Shown piece after piece: positions 1 through 6,429 of a stretch of 6,493 nucleotides of DNA. The DNA comes from an uncultured Nitrososphaerales archaeon. Its GTDB lineage: Archaea > Thermoproteota > Nitrososphaeria > Nitrososphaerales > JAAOZN01. Location: contig CALJAQ010000127.1 in assembly GCA_938029515.1 (NCBI GenBank), positions 1 through 6,493 of the forward strand, written 5' to 3'. The notes beneath the pieces are model-generated. The model ran no database searches. It worked only from the letters and a program-made list of their open reading frames with translations, and had not been told where the DNA came from. Within the stretch, counting starts at the first letter, position 1. Each line of letters starts with the position of its first letter. Made by a program: the position numbers and the translations under genes.

Positions 1-281
1 GGAAGGTCTGGGTAGAAGTAGTTCTTTCTATAGAAGACAATCTTCTCAGAGACTTTGGAGCCTAAGGCTAAGGCTATTGCCAACGCCTGTTTAACCGCCT
101 TCTCATTCAAAACTGGTAGGCTTCCTGGAAGACCAATACATACGGGGCAGATGTTTGTATTAGGTTCTTTGTTGTAGTAGTCTGCTGAGCATCTGCAAAA
201 GAGTTTAGTCTTTAGGTTTGTGAGGTGGCAGTGCACCTCTAAGCCTATCTTCACATCTAATGCCTCTTTACCCTTTAGCAT
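1..281 (-). CDS. gatB: Aspartyl/glutamyl-tRNA amidotransferase subunit B, N-terminal part (cut by window edge)
   Basis: Reading leftwards from an ATG at 281, 93 codons run off the window edge without a stop. The protein is the start of GatB, the subunit of the GatCAB complex that binds misacylated tRNA, phosphorylates the tRNA-bound aspartate or glutamate, and accepts ammonia from GatA. Visible hallmarks are IGLEVHCHL (12-20), the zinc cysteines C29 and C31 followed by CPVC (C45, C48), [10 protein letters not shown] (50-59) and [10 protein letters not shown] at the edge. All are standard GatB N-terminal motifs. The ATG is chosen because a GAGGG ribosome-binding site lies 7 bases upstream, inside the end of gatA, and the next upstream in-frame codon group ends in a stop. 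It starts 4 bases after the gatA stop, so it is the last visible gene of the aspS-gatCAB operon. The family is usually about 470-490 residues, so roughly four fifths is missing here. Confidence 0.96.
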   Translation of the reverse strand, partial: MLKGKEALDVKIGLEVHCHLTNLKTKLFCRCSADYYNKEPNTNICPVCIGLPGSLPVLNEKAVKQALAIALALGSKVSEKIVFYRKNYFYPDL

Positions 282-285
282 CCAA

Positions 286-1716
286 CTACCCTCTTAAACA
301 CTCTTCCACCATCTTAGCTGCTTGAAAGAGTCTTTCCTCGCAGAAGTAGGGTGCTATGAGCTGAAGCCCGACTGGGAGCTCCCCTTCTCTATGCACAGGC
401 ACAGATATCGCCGGATGACCTGTTAGGTTTGGTGGTACAGTGTTGATGTCTATCAGATACATTAAGAGAGGGTCTTCTACCTTCTCGCCTATCTTGAATG
501 GTGTTGTAGGCATAGTTGGGCCTACTATAAGATCGTATCTGCTGAAGATCTGCTGGAACTCAGTTTTAAGCAGACTTCTGATCTTCTGAGCCTTAAGGTA
601 GTATGCTCCGTAGTAGCCTGCTGAGAGTATGTAGGCGCCGAGCATTACCCTCCTCTTAACCTCAGGCCCAAAACCTTCGGCTCTGCATTTGGAGAAATAT
701 GTGTTCCAGTCTCTGTAGCCTGATTTTAAGAAGAGTCCGTAGCGGATGCCGTCGAAGCGGGCTAAGTTGGAGCTGGCTTCAGCCATAGCTATAATGTAGT
801 AGGCTGGTAAGGCATATTCTAAGCTTCTTAAAGATACTTCCTCTGCAACATACCCTCTCTCTCTAAGCGCTTCTACACCAAGCCACACTCTTTTAGCAAC
901 TACATCCTCTACGCCTCCGCTAAAGAACTCCCTGGGGACAGCTATCTTCGCACCATCCTTTACGCAAGCCTCCTCCTTAAGCTGAGTCCTGTAAGAGGTT
1001 GAATCCATAGGATCCCAGCCTGAGATGCATCGGTAGAGTAGTGCGCAGTCATCTACGTTAGCTGCAATCGGACCTATCTGCTCAAGGCTGTTGGCATAGG
1101 AGATTAAACCGTATCTACTCACAGAACCGTATGTGGGTTTCAGCCCTACAACGCCGCAGAAGGCCGCTGGGCATCTGACAGAACCTCCAGTATCACTCCC
1201 CAACGCCAGAGGAACCATCCCGGCAGCAACAGCTGCGCCGCTTCCCCCAGAAGATCCACCAGCAACCCTACTTCTATCAACTGGGTTCCTAGTCGGTCCG
1301 AAGGCGCTGAACTCTGTTGTGCTCCCCATGGCAAACTCATCGGTGTTTGTTTTGCCCACAATTATCGCCCCAGCTTCCTTTAGTCTGGCGACTACGGTAG
1401 CATCATATGGCGGTATGTAGCCTTTAAGTATCTTAGATCCGCAGGTAGTTTCTAATCCGGCGGTTGATATAACATCTTTGACGGCTATCGGTAGACCACA
1501 TAAAGGACCTACTATTTCCCCCCTTTTTAGCTTCTCATCAAGTTTTTCAGCGGCGGCTAAGGCTTGCTGAGCGTTGACGGTTATGAAGGCGTTTATGTCT
1601 TTATTCACCTCTTCAATCCTGCGTAGACTAGCCTCAACCACCTCTACTGCAGAGAGTTCTTCTAAACGGATCGCCTCAACAAGTCTTTTAGCGCTTCGAA
1701 GATCGATGCTGGTCAA
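286..1716 (-). CDS. gatA: Aspartyl/glutamyl-tRNA amidotransferase subunit A (glutaminase)
   Basis: GatA releases ammonia from glutamine (or asparagine) and passes it to GatB. This 476-residue protein has the normal family length and a full amidase-signature core. The Ser-cisSer-Lys triad is present: K80 in GLPIAVKD, S155 in the GGSSGGSG stretch (153-160), and S179 in [20 protein letters not shown] (174-193). The C-terminal segment [11 protein letters not shown] (420-430) keeps the aspartate (D423) that aligns with the amide-donor-binding Asp of bacterial Gat[11 protein letters not shown] (447-456) is the usual ending motif. The start is a TTG at 1716, backed by an AGGTG ribosome-binding site 5 bases upstream; the first residues match the normal N-terminus. 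It lies 8 bases after gatC and 4 before gatB, so subunits A and B are presumably made together. I see no defect. A stand-alone amidase is very unlikely given gatC and gatB on either side. Confidence 0.97.
   Translation of the reverse strand: MTSIDLRSAKRLVEAIRLEELSAVEVVEASLRRIEEVNKDINAFITVNAQQALAAAEKLDEKLKRGEIVGPLCGLPIAVKDVISTAGLETTCGSKILKGYIPPYDATVVARLKEAGAIIVGKTNTDEFAMGSTTEFSAFGPTRNPVDRSRVAGGSSGGSGAAVAAGMVPLALGSDTGGSVRCPAAFCGVVGLKPTYGSVSRYGLISYANSLEQIGPIAANVDDCALLYRCISGWDPMDSTSYRTQLKEEACVKDGAKIAVPREFFSGGVEDVVAKRVWLGVEALRERGYVAEEVSLRSLEYALPAYYIIAMAEASSNLARFDGIRYGLFLKSGYRDWNTYFSKCRAEGFGPEVKRRVMLGAYILSAGYYGAYYLKAQKIRSLLKTEFQQIFSRYDLIVGPTMPTTPFKIGEKVEDPLLMYLIDINTVPPNLTGHPAISVPVHREGELPVGLQLIAPYFCEERLFQAAKMVEECLRG
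289..293 (-). promoter_or_regulatory. Ribosome-binding site of gatB
   Basis: GAGGG on the minus strand, overlapping the last codons and stop of gatA, ends 7 bases before the gatB ATG at 281. It supports this start and suggests gatA and gatB are translationally coupled. Confidence 0.6.
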
Positions 1717-1721
1717 GATAA

Positions 1722-1726
1722 CACCT
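1722..1726 (-). promoter_or_regulatory. Ribosome-binding site of gatA (supports TTG start)
   Basis: AGGTG on the minus strand starts on the last base of the gatC stop codon region and lies 5 bases before the TTG at 1716. A GTG inside it is out of frame and soon meets a stop, so this site favours the TTG as the gatA start. Confidence 0.6.
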
Positions 1727-2027
1727 ATGCTATTCTTGGGGCTTTGACGTATCGCCCTTTTTTACTCGGCACGATCTTGAGGATGTCATCTGCTAGGAAG
1801 GGTTCTGATTCGTCGCTTCGCGCTACATTCCACATTTCAAGCGGATGGTATAGTGGCTCCACACCGCTAGTATCAACTTCATCGATCTTACTGAAGTAAG
1901 CTAGGATTCTGCTGAGCTGCTTAGAGACTTCTTTAGCCTCTTTATCCGTTAACTCTATACGTGTAAGCCAAGCTAGGTGCTTAACAGCGCTTACCCCTAG
2001 CTTAGTCCGCTTGGGCAAACAGATCAC
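1725..2027 (-). CDS. gatC: Aspartyl/glutamyl-tRNA amidotransferase subunit C
   Basis: GatC is the small subunit that wraps around the GatA-GatB interface and stabilises the complex. The 100-residue protein matches the family in length and pattern: VKHLAWLTRIELTDKE (15-30), a helix ending in AYFSKIDEVDTSGVEP (43-58), then YHPLEMWNVARSDE (60-73) and the closing GRYVKAPRIA (91-100). The start is a GTG at 2027, one base after the aspS stop (TAG-T-GTG). No Shine-Dalgarno is visible, so translation probably depends on ribosomes finishing aspS. About 14 residues precede the conserved helix, slightly more than usual; a TTG at codon 4 is a possible alternative start. The gene order aspS-gatC-gatA-gatB makes it part of the Asn-tRNA pathway. 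Confidence 0.94.
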   Translation of the reverse strand: MICLPKRTKLGVSAVKHLAWLTRIELTDKEAKEVSKQLSRILAYFSKIDEVDTSGVEPLYHPLEMWNVARSDESEPFLADDILKIVPSKKGRYVKAPRIA

Positions 2028-2028
2028 A

Positions 2029-3408
2029 CTAAGGTGTTAGATGGCGTTGATCCCTTGGGAAATAGGTTACGTCTCTGATGTTGCTTTGTCCTGTAAGGAT
2101 CATAAGAAGGCGTTCAAAACCTAAGCCAAAGCCTGAGTGCGGAGGCATACCGTAATCAAAAACCTTCAGATGGTAGGTGAAGCTCTTTGGGTTCAGCCCC
2201 TTCTCCTTAAGCCTCTTCTCAAGCAACCGCCTACTACTCACTCTAGTTCCCCCTGAGGCTATCTCCAAAGAACCGAACATGAGATCGAAAGATTCGCTAA
2301 GCTTCGAATACTTATCCTTTGGCGCTATGTAAAAGGGCTTGGTCTGCGCAGGCCAATCTACTATGAAATAAAAGGAGGGGTTGACTTCAGCCAACACGCT
2401 TAGATGTGTTGACCCCAAATCCTCGCCCCAATCAAGCTTATAACCGAGCCCACTTAAGATGTCTAAAACCTCATCGTAGCTATATCGTTTAAATTCTTGA
2501 GGCATCTCAAGGCAGTATCCGAGTGTCTTTAGCTCGTTAACGCACCTCTCACTTACCTCCTTAACAACCTCTCTTATCATACTTTCAAGCCTATTCATCG
2601 AATCTCTGTAGTCAACATACGCCTCTTCGACGTCAACAGATATAAACTCACTAAGGTGCGTAAGCGTCCTAGACTGCTCAGCCCTAAACGCAGGGCCTAT
2701 CTCAAAGACCTTCTCGAACGCCATAACGAGCTGCTCCTTATATAGCTGTGGGCTCTGGGTAAGGAAAGCCTCTTTATTGTAGTAGAGTAGAGGGAATAGC
2801 GCTGCCCCACCTTCTGTAGCTGAAGATATTATCTTAGGTGTGTGAACCTCGTGATAACCGTTTTCAATAAGATGTGCTCTTAAAGCCTTCAGAGCCTCTT
2901 GCCTAATCTTAAACACCGCTTGCGCAGCTGGGCGCCTAAGATCTACAGCGCGGATTTCAAGCCTCTTATCTACGCTCGGAAGCCTACGACCATATAATGA
3001 AGTGGGTGGGTTTAGAGTTGCAAAACTAAGGATCTTAATCTCCTTAGGCAGCATCTCAACACCATTAGGAGCCTTGGATATAGCCCTCAATACACCCTTT
3101 ACACCTATAGACGTATGCGCACCCAGCCTCTGAACCTTTTCATAAAACTCTTCACCGACCTCATCCCTCTTAACGGTAATCTGCATAAACCCATCTTTAT
3201 CAGCGAGTATGATGAAAGTTATGTTACCTTGATGCCTAATAGAAGCAATCCAACCGAAGACTACACTCTCCTTACCATCCAGTTGAGGAGATAGATCGCT
3301 AGAGTAATGTGTCCTCCTCCAGTCATCAAGCTTATCTAGCTTCGAATCTAAGCTCCTCCTCCTCCGCCCAGATGTAATGTGCATCAACCCACACAACCCG
3401 AATCTCAT
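2029..3408 (-). CDS. aspS: Aspartyl-tRNA synthetase, archaeal type, probably non-discriminating (Asp/Asn)
   Basis: This class IIb enzyme activates aspartate and charges tRNA(Asp). The OB-fold anticodon domain spans about residues 30-130 (WRRTHYSSD at 30-38, [11 protein letters not shown] at 51-61). The catalytic domain follows: [15 protein letters not shown] (187-201), TQSPQLYK (217-224), motif 2 FRAE (241-244), KPFYI (357-361) and motif 3 GFGLGFERL (426-434, Arg433). Aligned to Thermococcus AspRS, the Trp26 position is Ala55 and the Lys85 position is Pro114. Proline there has been reported to allow recognition of tRNA(Asn), which fits the adjacent gatCAB. The Arg of the usual RHL after motif 2 is Thr250. 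The ATG at 3408 gives a basic N-terminal extension of about 29 residues (RRRR at 15-18) that most archaeal AspRS lack. A TATA-like box about 30 bases upstream supports it; ATG at 3384 is the alternative. This is the first gene of the operon. Confidence 0.95.
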   Translation of the reverse strand: MRFGLCGLMHITSGRRRRSLDSKLDKLDDWRRTHYSSDLSPQLDGKESVVFGWIASIRHQGNITFIILADKDGFMQITVKRDEVGEEFYEKVQRLGAHTSIGVKGVLRAISKAPNGVEMLPKEIKILSFATLNPPTSLYGRRLPSVDKRLEIRAVDLRRPAAQAVFKIRQEALKALRAHLIENGYHEVHTPKIISSATEGGAALFPLLYYNKEAFLTQSPQLYKEQLVMAFEKVFEIGPAFRAEQSRTLTHLSEFISVDVEEAYVDYRDSMNRLESMIREVVKEVSERCVNELKTLGYCLEMPQEFKRYSYDEVLDILSGLGYKLDWGEDLGSTHLSVLAEVNPSFYFIVDWPAQTKPFYIAPKDKYSKLSESFDLMFGSLEIASGGTRVSSRRLLEKRLKEKGLNPKSFTYHLKVFDYGMPPHSGFGLGFERLLMILTGQSNIRDVTYFPRDQRHLTP

Positions 3409-3436
3409 CCACTAACCTTTGTCCATTTAACCACAC

Positions 3437-3450
3437 ATTTATATCGGTTT
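3437..3450 (-). promoter_or_regulatory. Archaeal promoter (BRE/TATA box) of the aspS-gatCAB operon
   Basis: On the minus strand a TATA-like box, ATATAAAT (3444 down to 3437), follows an A-rich BRE-like TTAAACCG stretch. The usual spacing of about 26 bases puts the transcription start near 3414, some 6 bases before the aspS ATG at 3408. The mRNA would be almost leaderless. The mobile element's target duplication begins at 3460, just outside the BRE, so this promoter appears to have survived the insertion. Confidence 0.6.
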
Positions 3451-3459
3451 AAGCCTTTC

Positions 3460-3466
3460 CCCAACC
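3460..3466. repeat. Left copy of target-site duplication (CCCAACC)
   Basis: CCCAACC lies immediately left of the left inverted repeat and recurs immediately right of the right one (4157-4163). It extends to 8 matching bases (CCCCAACC at 3459-3466 and 4156-4163) if the last base of the element is counted. With the first bases of the element it forms a palindrome, CAACCGGTTG (3462-3471). Confidence 0.7.
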
Positions 3467-3493
3467 GGTTGTGTTAACTCTTAGGGAGATTGG
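3467..3493 (+). repeat. Left terminal inverted repeat
   Basis: The blocks GGTT, TGTTAACTCTT, GGGAGAT and GG are separated by single bases G, A and T. The right end read on the minus strand has the same blocks separated by C, C and A, so 24 of 27 positions match. The similarity stops sharply after this point. Confidence 0.8.
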
Positions 3494-3499
3494 GTCAAG

Positions 3500-3506
3500 T
3501 TTATAT
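3500..3506 (+). promoter_or_regulatory. TATA box of the tnpB remnant
   Basis: TTTATAT on the plus strand just inside the left inverted repeat. Counting about 26 bases from its centre gives a transcription start near 3529, next to the GTG at 3530 that opens the TnpB-like N-terminal reading. This would be a leaderless promoter carried inside the element. Confidence 0.45.
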
Positions 3507-3529
3507 CACCAGCCTTCTTATTTTATGGT

Positions 3530-4149
3530 GTGCTCGTAGTCAAAGCCGTCAAGCAGAATATTCAACCCTCAGAGGAGCTCTTCAACCTGCTAGAGTCAAG
3601 TGGATGGTTAACGAGGCCATTAGAATAGGGCTTGAGAAGAATAGGGTGAACCAGAGGCTGCATAAAGCCTCCAAGGAGATCGTGTTGAAGGCTAAGGAGA
3701 AGGGATACGGCATCGTGATGGAGAAGATCAAGAGGATAAGAAAACTTTACCGAAGAGGAAGCGGCCAAGGCGGAGACTATAGGGCAAAGATGAACTCTTG
3801 GAGCTTCTACGAGCTTCAACGCCAAATAGAGTATAAGGCCAAGTGGGAGGGTGTGAAGGCAATCTATGTTGACGCCAGAGGCACGAGCAGATACTGCTCG
3901 ACATGCGGGTTGAAACTATACTCGAATGGGCAGCGTCAACTCTGGTGTCCTAAATGTGAAGACACAGTGGATAGGGATGTTAACGCAGCCAAGAACATCT
4001 TGGCCAGAGGCGTGAGGTTCAGGCTAGACGCCTCGCCACGTGAAGCGATGATACAGGAACCCCACAGCGGTAATCCTGAAAGTCGATGGCTGGAAGTTAA
4101 CTCAGGAGATAGAAAGGCATCACCGCCCACCTATCTCCCGAAGAGTTAA
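3530..4149 (+). pseudogene. tnpB: TnpB/OrfB (IS605/IS1341-type) RNA-guided nuclease remnant, frameshifted and internally deleted
   Basis: TnpB is a transposon-encoded RNA-guided nuclease, normally about 370-430 residues. From a GTG at 3530 one frame gives a TnpB-like start (VLVVKAVKQNI, then PSEELFNLLES) to about 3598. It then needs a shift of one base to continue in the frame reading WMVNEAIRIGLEKN (3601-3642). That frame jumps straight to the C-terminal half: RVNQRLHKASKEI, the RuvC-II glutamate in IVMEKIKRIR, a zinc ribbon with CSTCG and CPKC, and the RuvC-III block DRDVNAAKNIL. The RuvC-I aspartate and most of the wedge/REC region, roughly 170-200 codons, are missing, so it cannot be an active nuclease. 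A 219-codon frame stays open from a TTG at 3490 inside the left repeat, but its first 35 or so residues do not look TnpB-like. AGAATAGGG occurs twice (3622-3630, 3638-3646) next to the deletion join. Confidence 0.85.
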
Positions 4150-4150
4150 C
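4096..4150. repeat. Long inverted repeat (potential hairpin) at the 3' end of the tnpB remnant
   Basis: The left arm is GTTAACTC, one base, then GGAGATAG (4096-4112). The right arm is CTATCTCC, four bases, then GAGTTAAC (4131-4150). Sixteen perfect pairs enclose an 18-base loop. The left arm is a third, slightly shortened copy of the element's end sequence, in the same orientation as the left terminal repeat. In TnpB systems the guide RNA scaffold overlaps the 3' end of tnpB and is hairpin-rich, so this may be a relic of it. It may equally be a leftover terminus from an earlier element. Confidence 0.75.
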
Positions 4151-4156
4151 AGAACC
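4130..4156 (-). repeat. Right terminal inverted repeat
   Basis: This is the reverse complement of the left end with three single-base differences. The frame of the tnpB remnant ends at a TAA supplied by the GTTAAC inside this repeat (4147-4149), so the cargo gene runs into the element's terminus. Confidence 0.8.
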
Positions 4157-4163
4157 CCCAACC
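4157..4163. repeat. Right copy of target-site duplication (CCCAACC)
   Basis: An exact match to 3460-3466, directly abutting the right inverted repeat. Both copies being intact suggests an insertion recent enough not to have drifted. Confidence 0.7.
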
Positions 4164-4167
4164 TACA

Positions 4168-4175
4168 CTTTATTT
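4168..4175 (+). promoter_or_regulatory. Possible TATA box of glgB
   Basis: CTTTATTT lies 4 bases right of the target duplication. A start about 26 bases downstream falls near 4198, which is inside the longest glgB frame rather than before its ATG at 4186. If this box is used, translation would have to begin at a later codon such as TTG 4204 or TTG 4225. The box is not a strong match. Confidence 0.3.
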
Positions 4176-4185
4176 CTAGGCAAAT

Positions 4186-6117
4186 ATGCTCCACCATAGT
4201 GTCTTGGAGGTCATCAACTACACGTTGCTGAGCGATTACGACATATTCTTATTCAAGCAAGGTAGACACTATAGGCTCTATGAGAAGCTCGGCTCACATT
4301 TAACATCTGTAGGCGGTGAAAGAGGCACATACTTCGCAGTTTATGCGCCACACGCACAGGAAGTGCACGTTATAGGCAGCTTCAACTCTTGGCAGCCAAC
4401 TCATAAACTCTACAAGCGCCTCGACGGCTCAGGCATCTGGGAGGGGTTCATACCAAATGTGGGTAAAGGGGAGCTATACAAGTATAGGGTAACAGCGGAA
4501 AGCGGATACACGGTAGACAAAGCCGACCCCTACGCATACCTATTCGAAACCCCGCCAAACACAGCCTCCATAATCTGGGAACTGAAGTATCATTGGAGAG
4601 ACGAAGAATGGATGAAAAATAGATGGAGGTACAATTCAATTAACGCGCCAATAGCAATCTATGAACTCCACCTAGGCTCTTGGAGGAGAGCAGAAAACAA
4701 CCGGTGGCTAACCTATAGGGAAGCAGCCGAGCAGCTCGCAGCGTATGTAAAAGAACTTGGCTTCACACACATAGAATTACTACCTATAATGGAGCACCCG
4801 TTCTACGGGAGCTGGGGTTACCAGACGACAGGCTACTTCGCACCAACAAGCAGATACGGGCAGCCACAAGACTTCATGTACCTAATAGACACGCTTCACA
4901 GAGAGTACATAGGTGTAATACTAGACTGGGTTCCTTCACACTTTCCAACAGATCAGCATGGCTTAGTCTACTTTGACGGCACTCACCTGTATGAATACGA
5001 AGATTGGAGAAGACGATACCATCCAGACTGGAGTAGCTACATCTTTGACTACGGTAAGAACGAGGTGAAATCTTTCCTCATAAGCAGCGCGCTCTTCTGG
5101 CTTGACAGATACCACGTAGATGGATTAAGGGTCGATGCAGTAGCATCAATGCTCTACCTAGACTACTCAAGGAAGCAAGGCGAGTGGCTACCGAACATCT
5201 ACGGCGGAAAAGAAAACCTAGAAGCCATAGCCTTCATAAGAGAGTTAAATGAGGCGGTATACAAATACTATCCAGACACGCAGACGGTAGCAGAGGAATC
5301 AACCGCTTGGCCTATGGTGACTAGGCCTACTTATGTAGGTGGGTTAGGCTTTGGGTTAAAGTGGAACTTGGGTTGGATGCACGACACCCTCGCCTACCTA
5401 TCAAAAGACCCCCTATACAGAAAGTATCACCACAACCAGATTACATTCAGTATATGGTACGCATACTCAGAAAACTTCATCCTACCCCTCTCACACGACG
5501 AAGTAGTCTACGGTAAAGGCTCTCTTCTAGCAAAGATGCCTGGGGACGAGTGGCAGAAGTTTGCAAACCTAAGGCTGCTCTACGCCTACATGTATGCGCA
5601 GCCTGGGAAAAAGCTCCTGTTTATGGGCGGCGAATTCGCTCAGCGGACGGAGTGGAGCCACGATAAGGGCTTAGACCTGCACCAACTCAACCAACCCAAC
5701 CACCAAGGTGTTCAGAGGCTAATAAAAGATCTTAACAGAATCTACCGAAGTGAACCGGCTCTACACGAAACAGACTTCAACCCAGAGGGGTTTGAGTGGG
5801 TAGATTTTAACGACTGGGAGCAGAGCGTCATAAGCTTCCTCAGAAAAGACAACACAGCACAACACAACATACTTATCGTCTGCAACTTCACACCAACCCC
5901 AAGAACAAACTACAAGATAGGCGCACCAAAAGGAGGCTACTGGAAAGAGATTCTAAACACAGATGCAGAAGAGTATTGTGGAAGCGGCTGGGGAAACTTT
6001 GGTGGCGTCAGCGCTAAGGATGAACCATACCACGGTAGAAGACACTCACTTACACTAACCTTACCACCACTAGCCTGCATCTACCTTAAGCACATAAGAA
6101 TTACAACCAATCAATAA
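4186..6117 (+). CDS. glgB: 1,4-alpha-glucan branching enzyme (GH13)
   Basis: The enzyme cuts alpha-1,4-glucan chains and rejoins them as alpha-1,6 branches during glycogen synthesis in the cytoplasm. A CBM48 domain (about residues 40-125, with [18 protein letters not shown]) leads into a GH13 barrel (about 155-520) and a C-terminal beta domain. The four GH13 regions are intact: DWVPSHFP (247-254), GLRVDAV (313-319; nucleophile D317), VAEES (368-372; acid/base E370) and LSHDEV (435-440; D438). [10 protein letters not shown] (211-220) and VYGKGSL (441-447) are typical of GlgB. It lacks the extra N-terminal domain of E. coli GlgB and is close to Bacillus forms in length. The true start is uncertain: conserved sequence begins at [10 protein letters not shown] (14-23), a TTG at 4225 would start exactly there, and GGAGGT lies 13 bases before it. 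The ATG at 4186 is the longest option. Two TAA stops in tandem end the gene. No other glg gene is visible. Confidence 0.96.
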   Translation: MLHHSVLEVINYTLLSDYDIFLFKQGRHYRLYEKLGSHLTSVGGERGTYFAVYAPHAQEVHVIGSFNSWQPTHKLYKRLDGSGIWEGFIPNVGKGELYKYRVTAESGYTVDKADPYAYLFETPPNTASIIWELKYHWRDEEWMKNRWRYNSINAPIAIYELHLGSWRRAENNRWLTYREAAEQLAAYVKELGFTHIELLPIMEHPFYGSWGYQTTGYFAPTSRYGQPQDFMYLIDTLHREYIGVILDWVPSHFPTDQHGLVYFDGTHLYEYEDWRRRYHPDWSSYIFDYGKNEVKSFLISSALFWLDRYHVDGLRVDAVASMLYLDYSRKQGEWLPNIYGGKENLEAIAFIRELNEAVYKYYPDTQTVAEESTAWPMVTRPTYVGGLGFGLKWNLGWMHDTLAYLSKDPLYRKYHHNQITFSIWYAYSENFILPLSHDEVVYGKGSLLAKMPGDEWQKFANLRLLYAYMYAQPGKKLLFMGGEFAQRTEWSHDKGLDLHQLNQPNHQGVQRLIKDLNRIYRSEPALHETDFNPEGFEWVDFNDWEQSVISFLRKDNTAQHNILIVCNFTPTPRTNYKIGAPKGGYWKEILNTDAEEYCGSGWGNFGGVSAKDEPYHGRRHSLTLTLPPLACIYLKHIRITTNQ

Positions 6118-6256
6118 TAACCCTGAACCTGAACTGCAGCCTACCACTAGCGGCTATACCCCCTCGTAGTAGATATACGCAAAGAAGCCTTTCGGAAGTC
6201 TATTCAGGAAGCAACTCAATCTTATTCCACATACCGCCCCTTGCTAAAAATTTGAG

Positions 6257-6414
6257 CTACCCAACACCTCCTGCTTGTAGAGCTACTCTTACTTTGCCCC
6301 TCTTAGGGATTTGGAGAACGCTCTCCCAGCCTTATCGACGTTGATTGGTGCTAACCCTCTATGAACTTCCTCAGCGTTATGTAAAGCCGCTATAGTAAAC
6401 TCAACATCCGACAT
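6257..6414 (-). pseudogene. Decayed minus-strand gene fragment, not firmly identified (fold pattern resembles KEOPS subunit Pcc1)
   Basis: From an ATG at 6414 a 41-codon frame begins MSDVEFTIAALHNAEEVHRG, continues LAPINVDKAGRAFSKSLRG, and stops at 6289. If one G is added to the GGGG run at 6297-6300, the reading continues as KVRVALQAGGVG to a stop at 6257-6259. The joined reading looks like strand-helix-strand-strand, with a helix ending in RGLAP. That recalls the small archaeal KEOPS subunit Pcc1, but this is a weak, pattern-based suggestion. No convincing ribosome-binding site precedes the ATG. It could also be a genuine tiny gene, or an intact gene with a sequencing error in the G run. 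Confidence 0.3.
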
Positions 6415-6429
6415 ACAGGTGCTGTTAAC

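Larger units (their letters stand above)
3467..4156. mobile_element. 690-base non-autonomous element with 27-base inverted repeats, carrying a broken tnpB
   Basis: The first and last 27 bases are inverted repeats matching at 24 of 27 positions, and CCCAACC flanks the element directly on both sides (3460-3466 and 4157-4163). Together these define a cut-and-paste or cointegrate-type insertion with a 7-8 base target duplication. The only coding content is a TnpB remnant; no DDE or other transposase that could act on such ends is present, so movement would need a partner elsewhere in the genome. The end sequence begins GGTT-(C or G)-TGTT, like IS6-family ends (GGTTCTGTTGC in IS257/IS240), and that family makes 8-base duplications. 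The family assignment is inferred from ends alone. The element sits between the divergently transcribed aspS and glgB. Confidence 0.75.

Noticed and set aside
1133..1420. Open frames antisense or out of frame to gatA (including 1146-1361)
   Set aside because: They lie entirely within a fully conserved gatA, have low-complexity Pro/Ala/Leu content and show no ribosome-binding site or recognisable motif.
3562..4130. Minus-strand open frames opposite the tnpB remnant
   Set aside because: The plus-strand frame carries clear TnpB motifs, and the antisense translations resemble nothing and have no promoter.
3490..4149. A nuclease-dead TnpB-type RNA-guided repressor (TldR-like)
   Set aside because: Such repressors keep the full-length RNA- and DNA-binding body and lose only catalytic residues. 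Here most of the N-terminal half is deleted, so guided DNA binding is unlikely.
3459..4163. CRISPR-like repeat array or attachment site
   Set aside because: There are only three copies of the repeated motif, two of them inverted relative to each other and with a gene between, so neither a spacer array nor an integrase site fits.
4448..4639. Minus-strand open frame inside glgB
   Set aside because: It is a shadow of the CBM48-to-barrel region of glgB, whose coding frame is well conserved.
6423..6429. Another GTTAAC near the right edge as a further transposon end
   Set aside because: Only TGTTAAC matches; the following GGGAGAT block and flanking repeats are absent. GTTAAC also occurs by chance elsewhere, for example inside aspS and tnpB.
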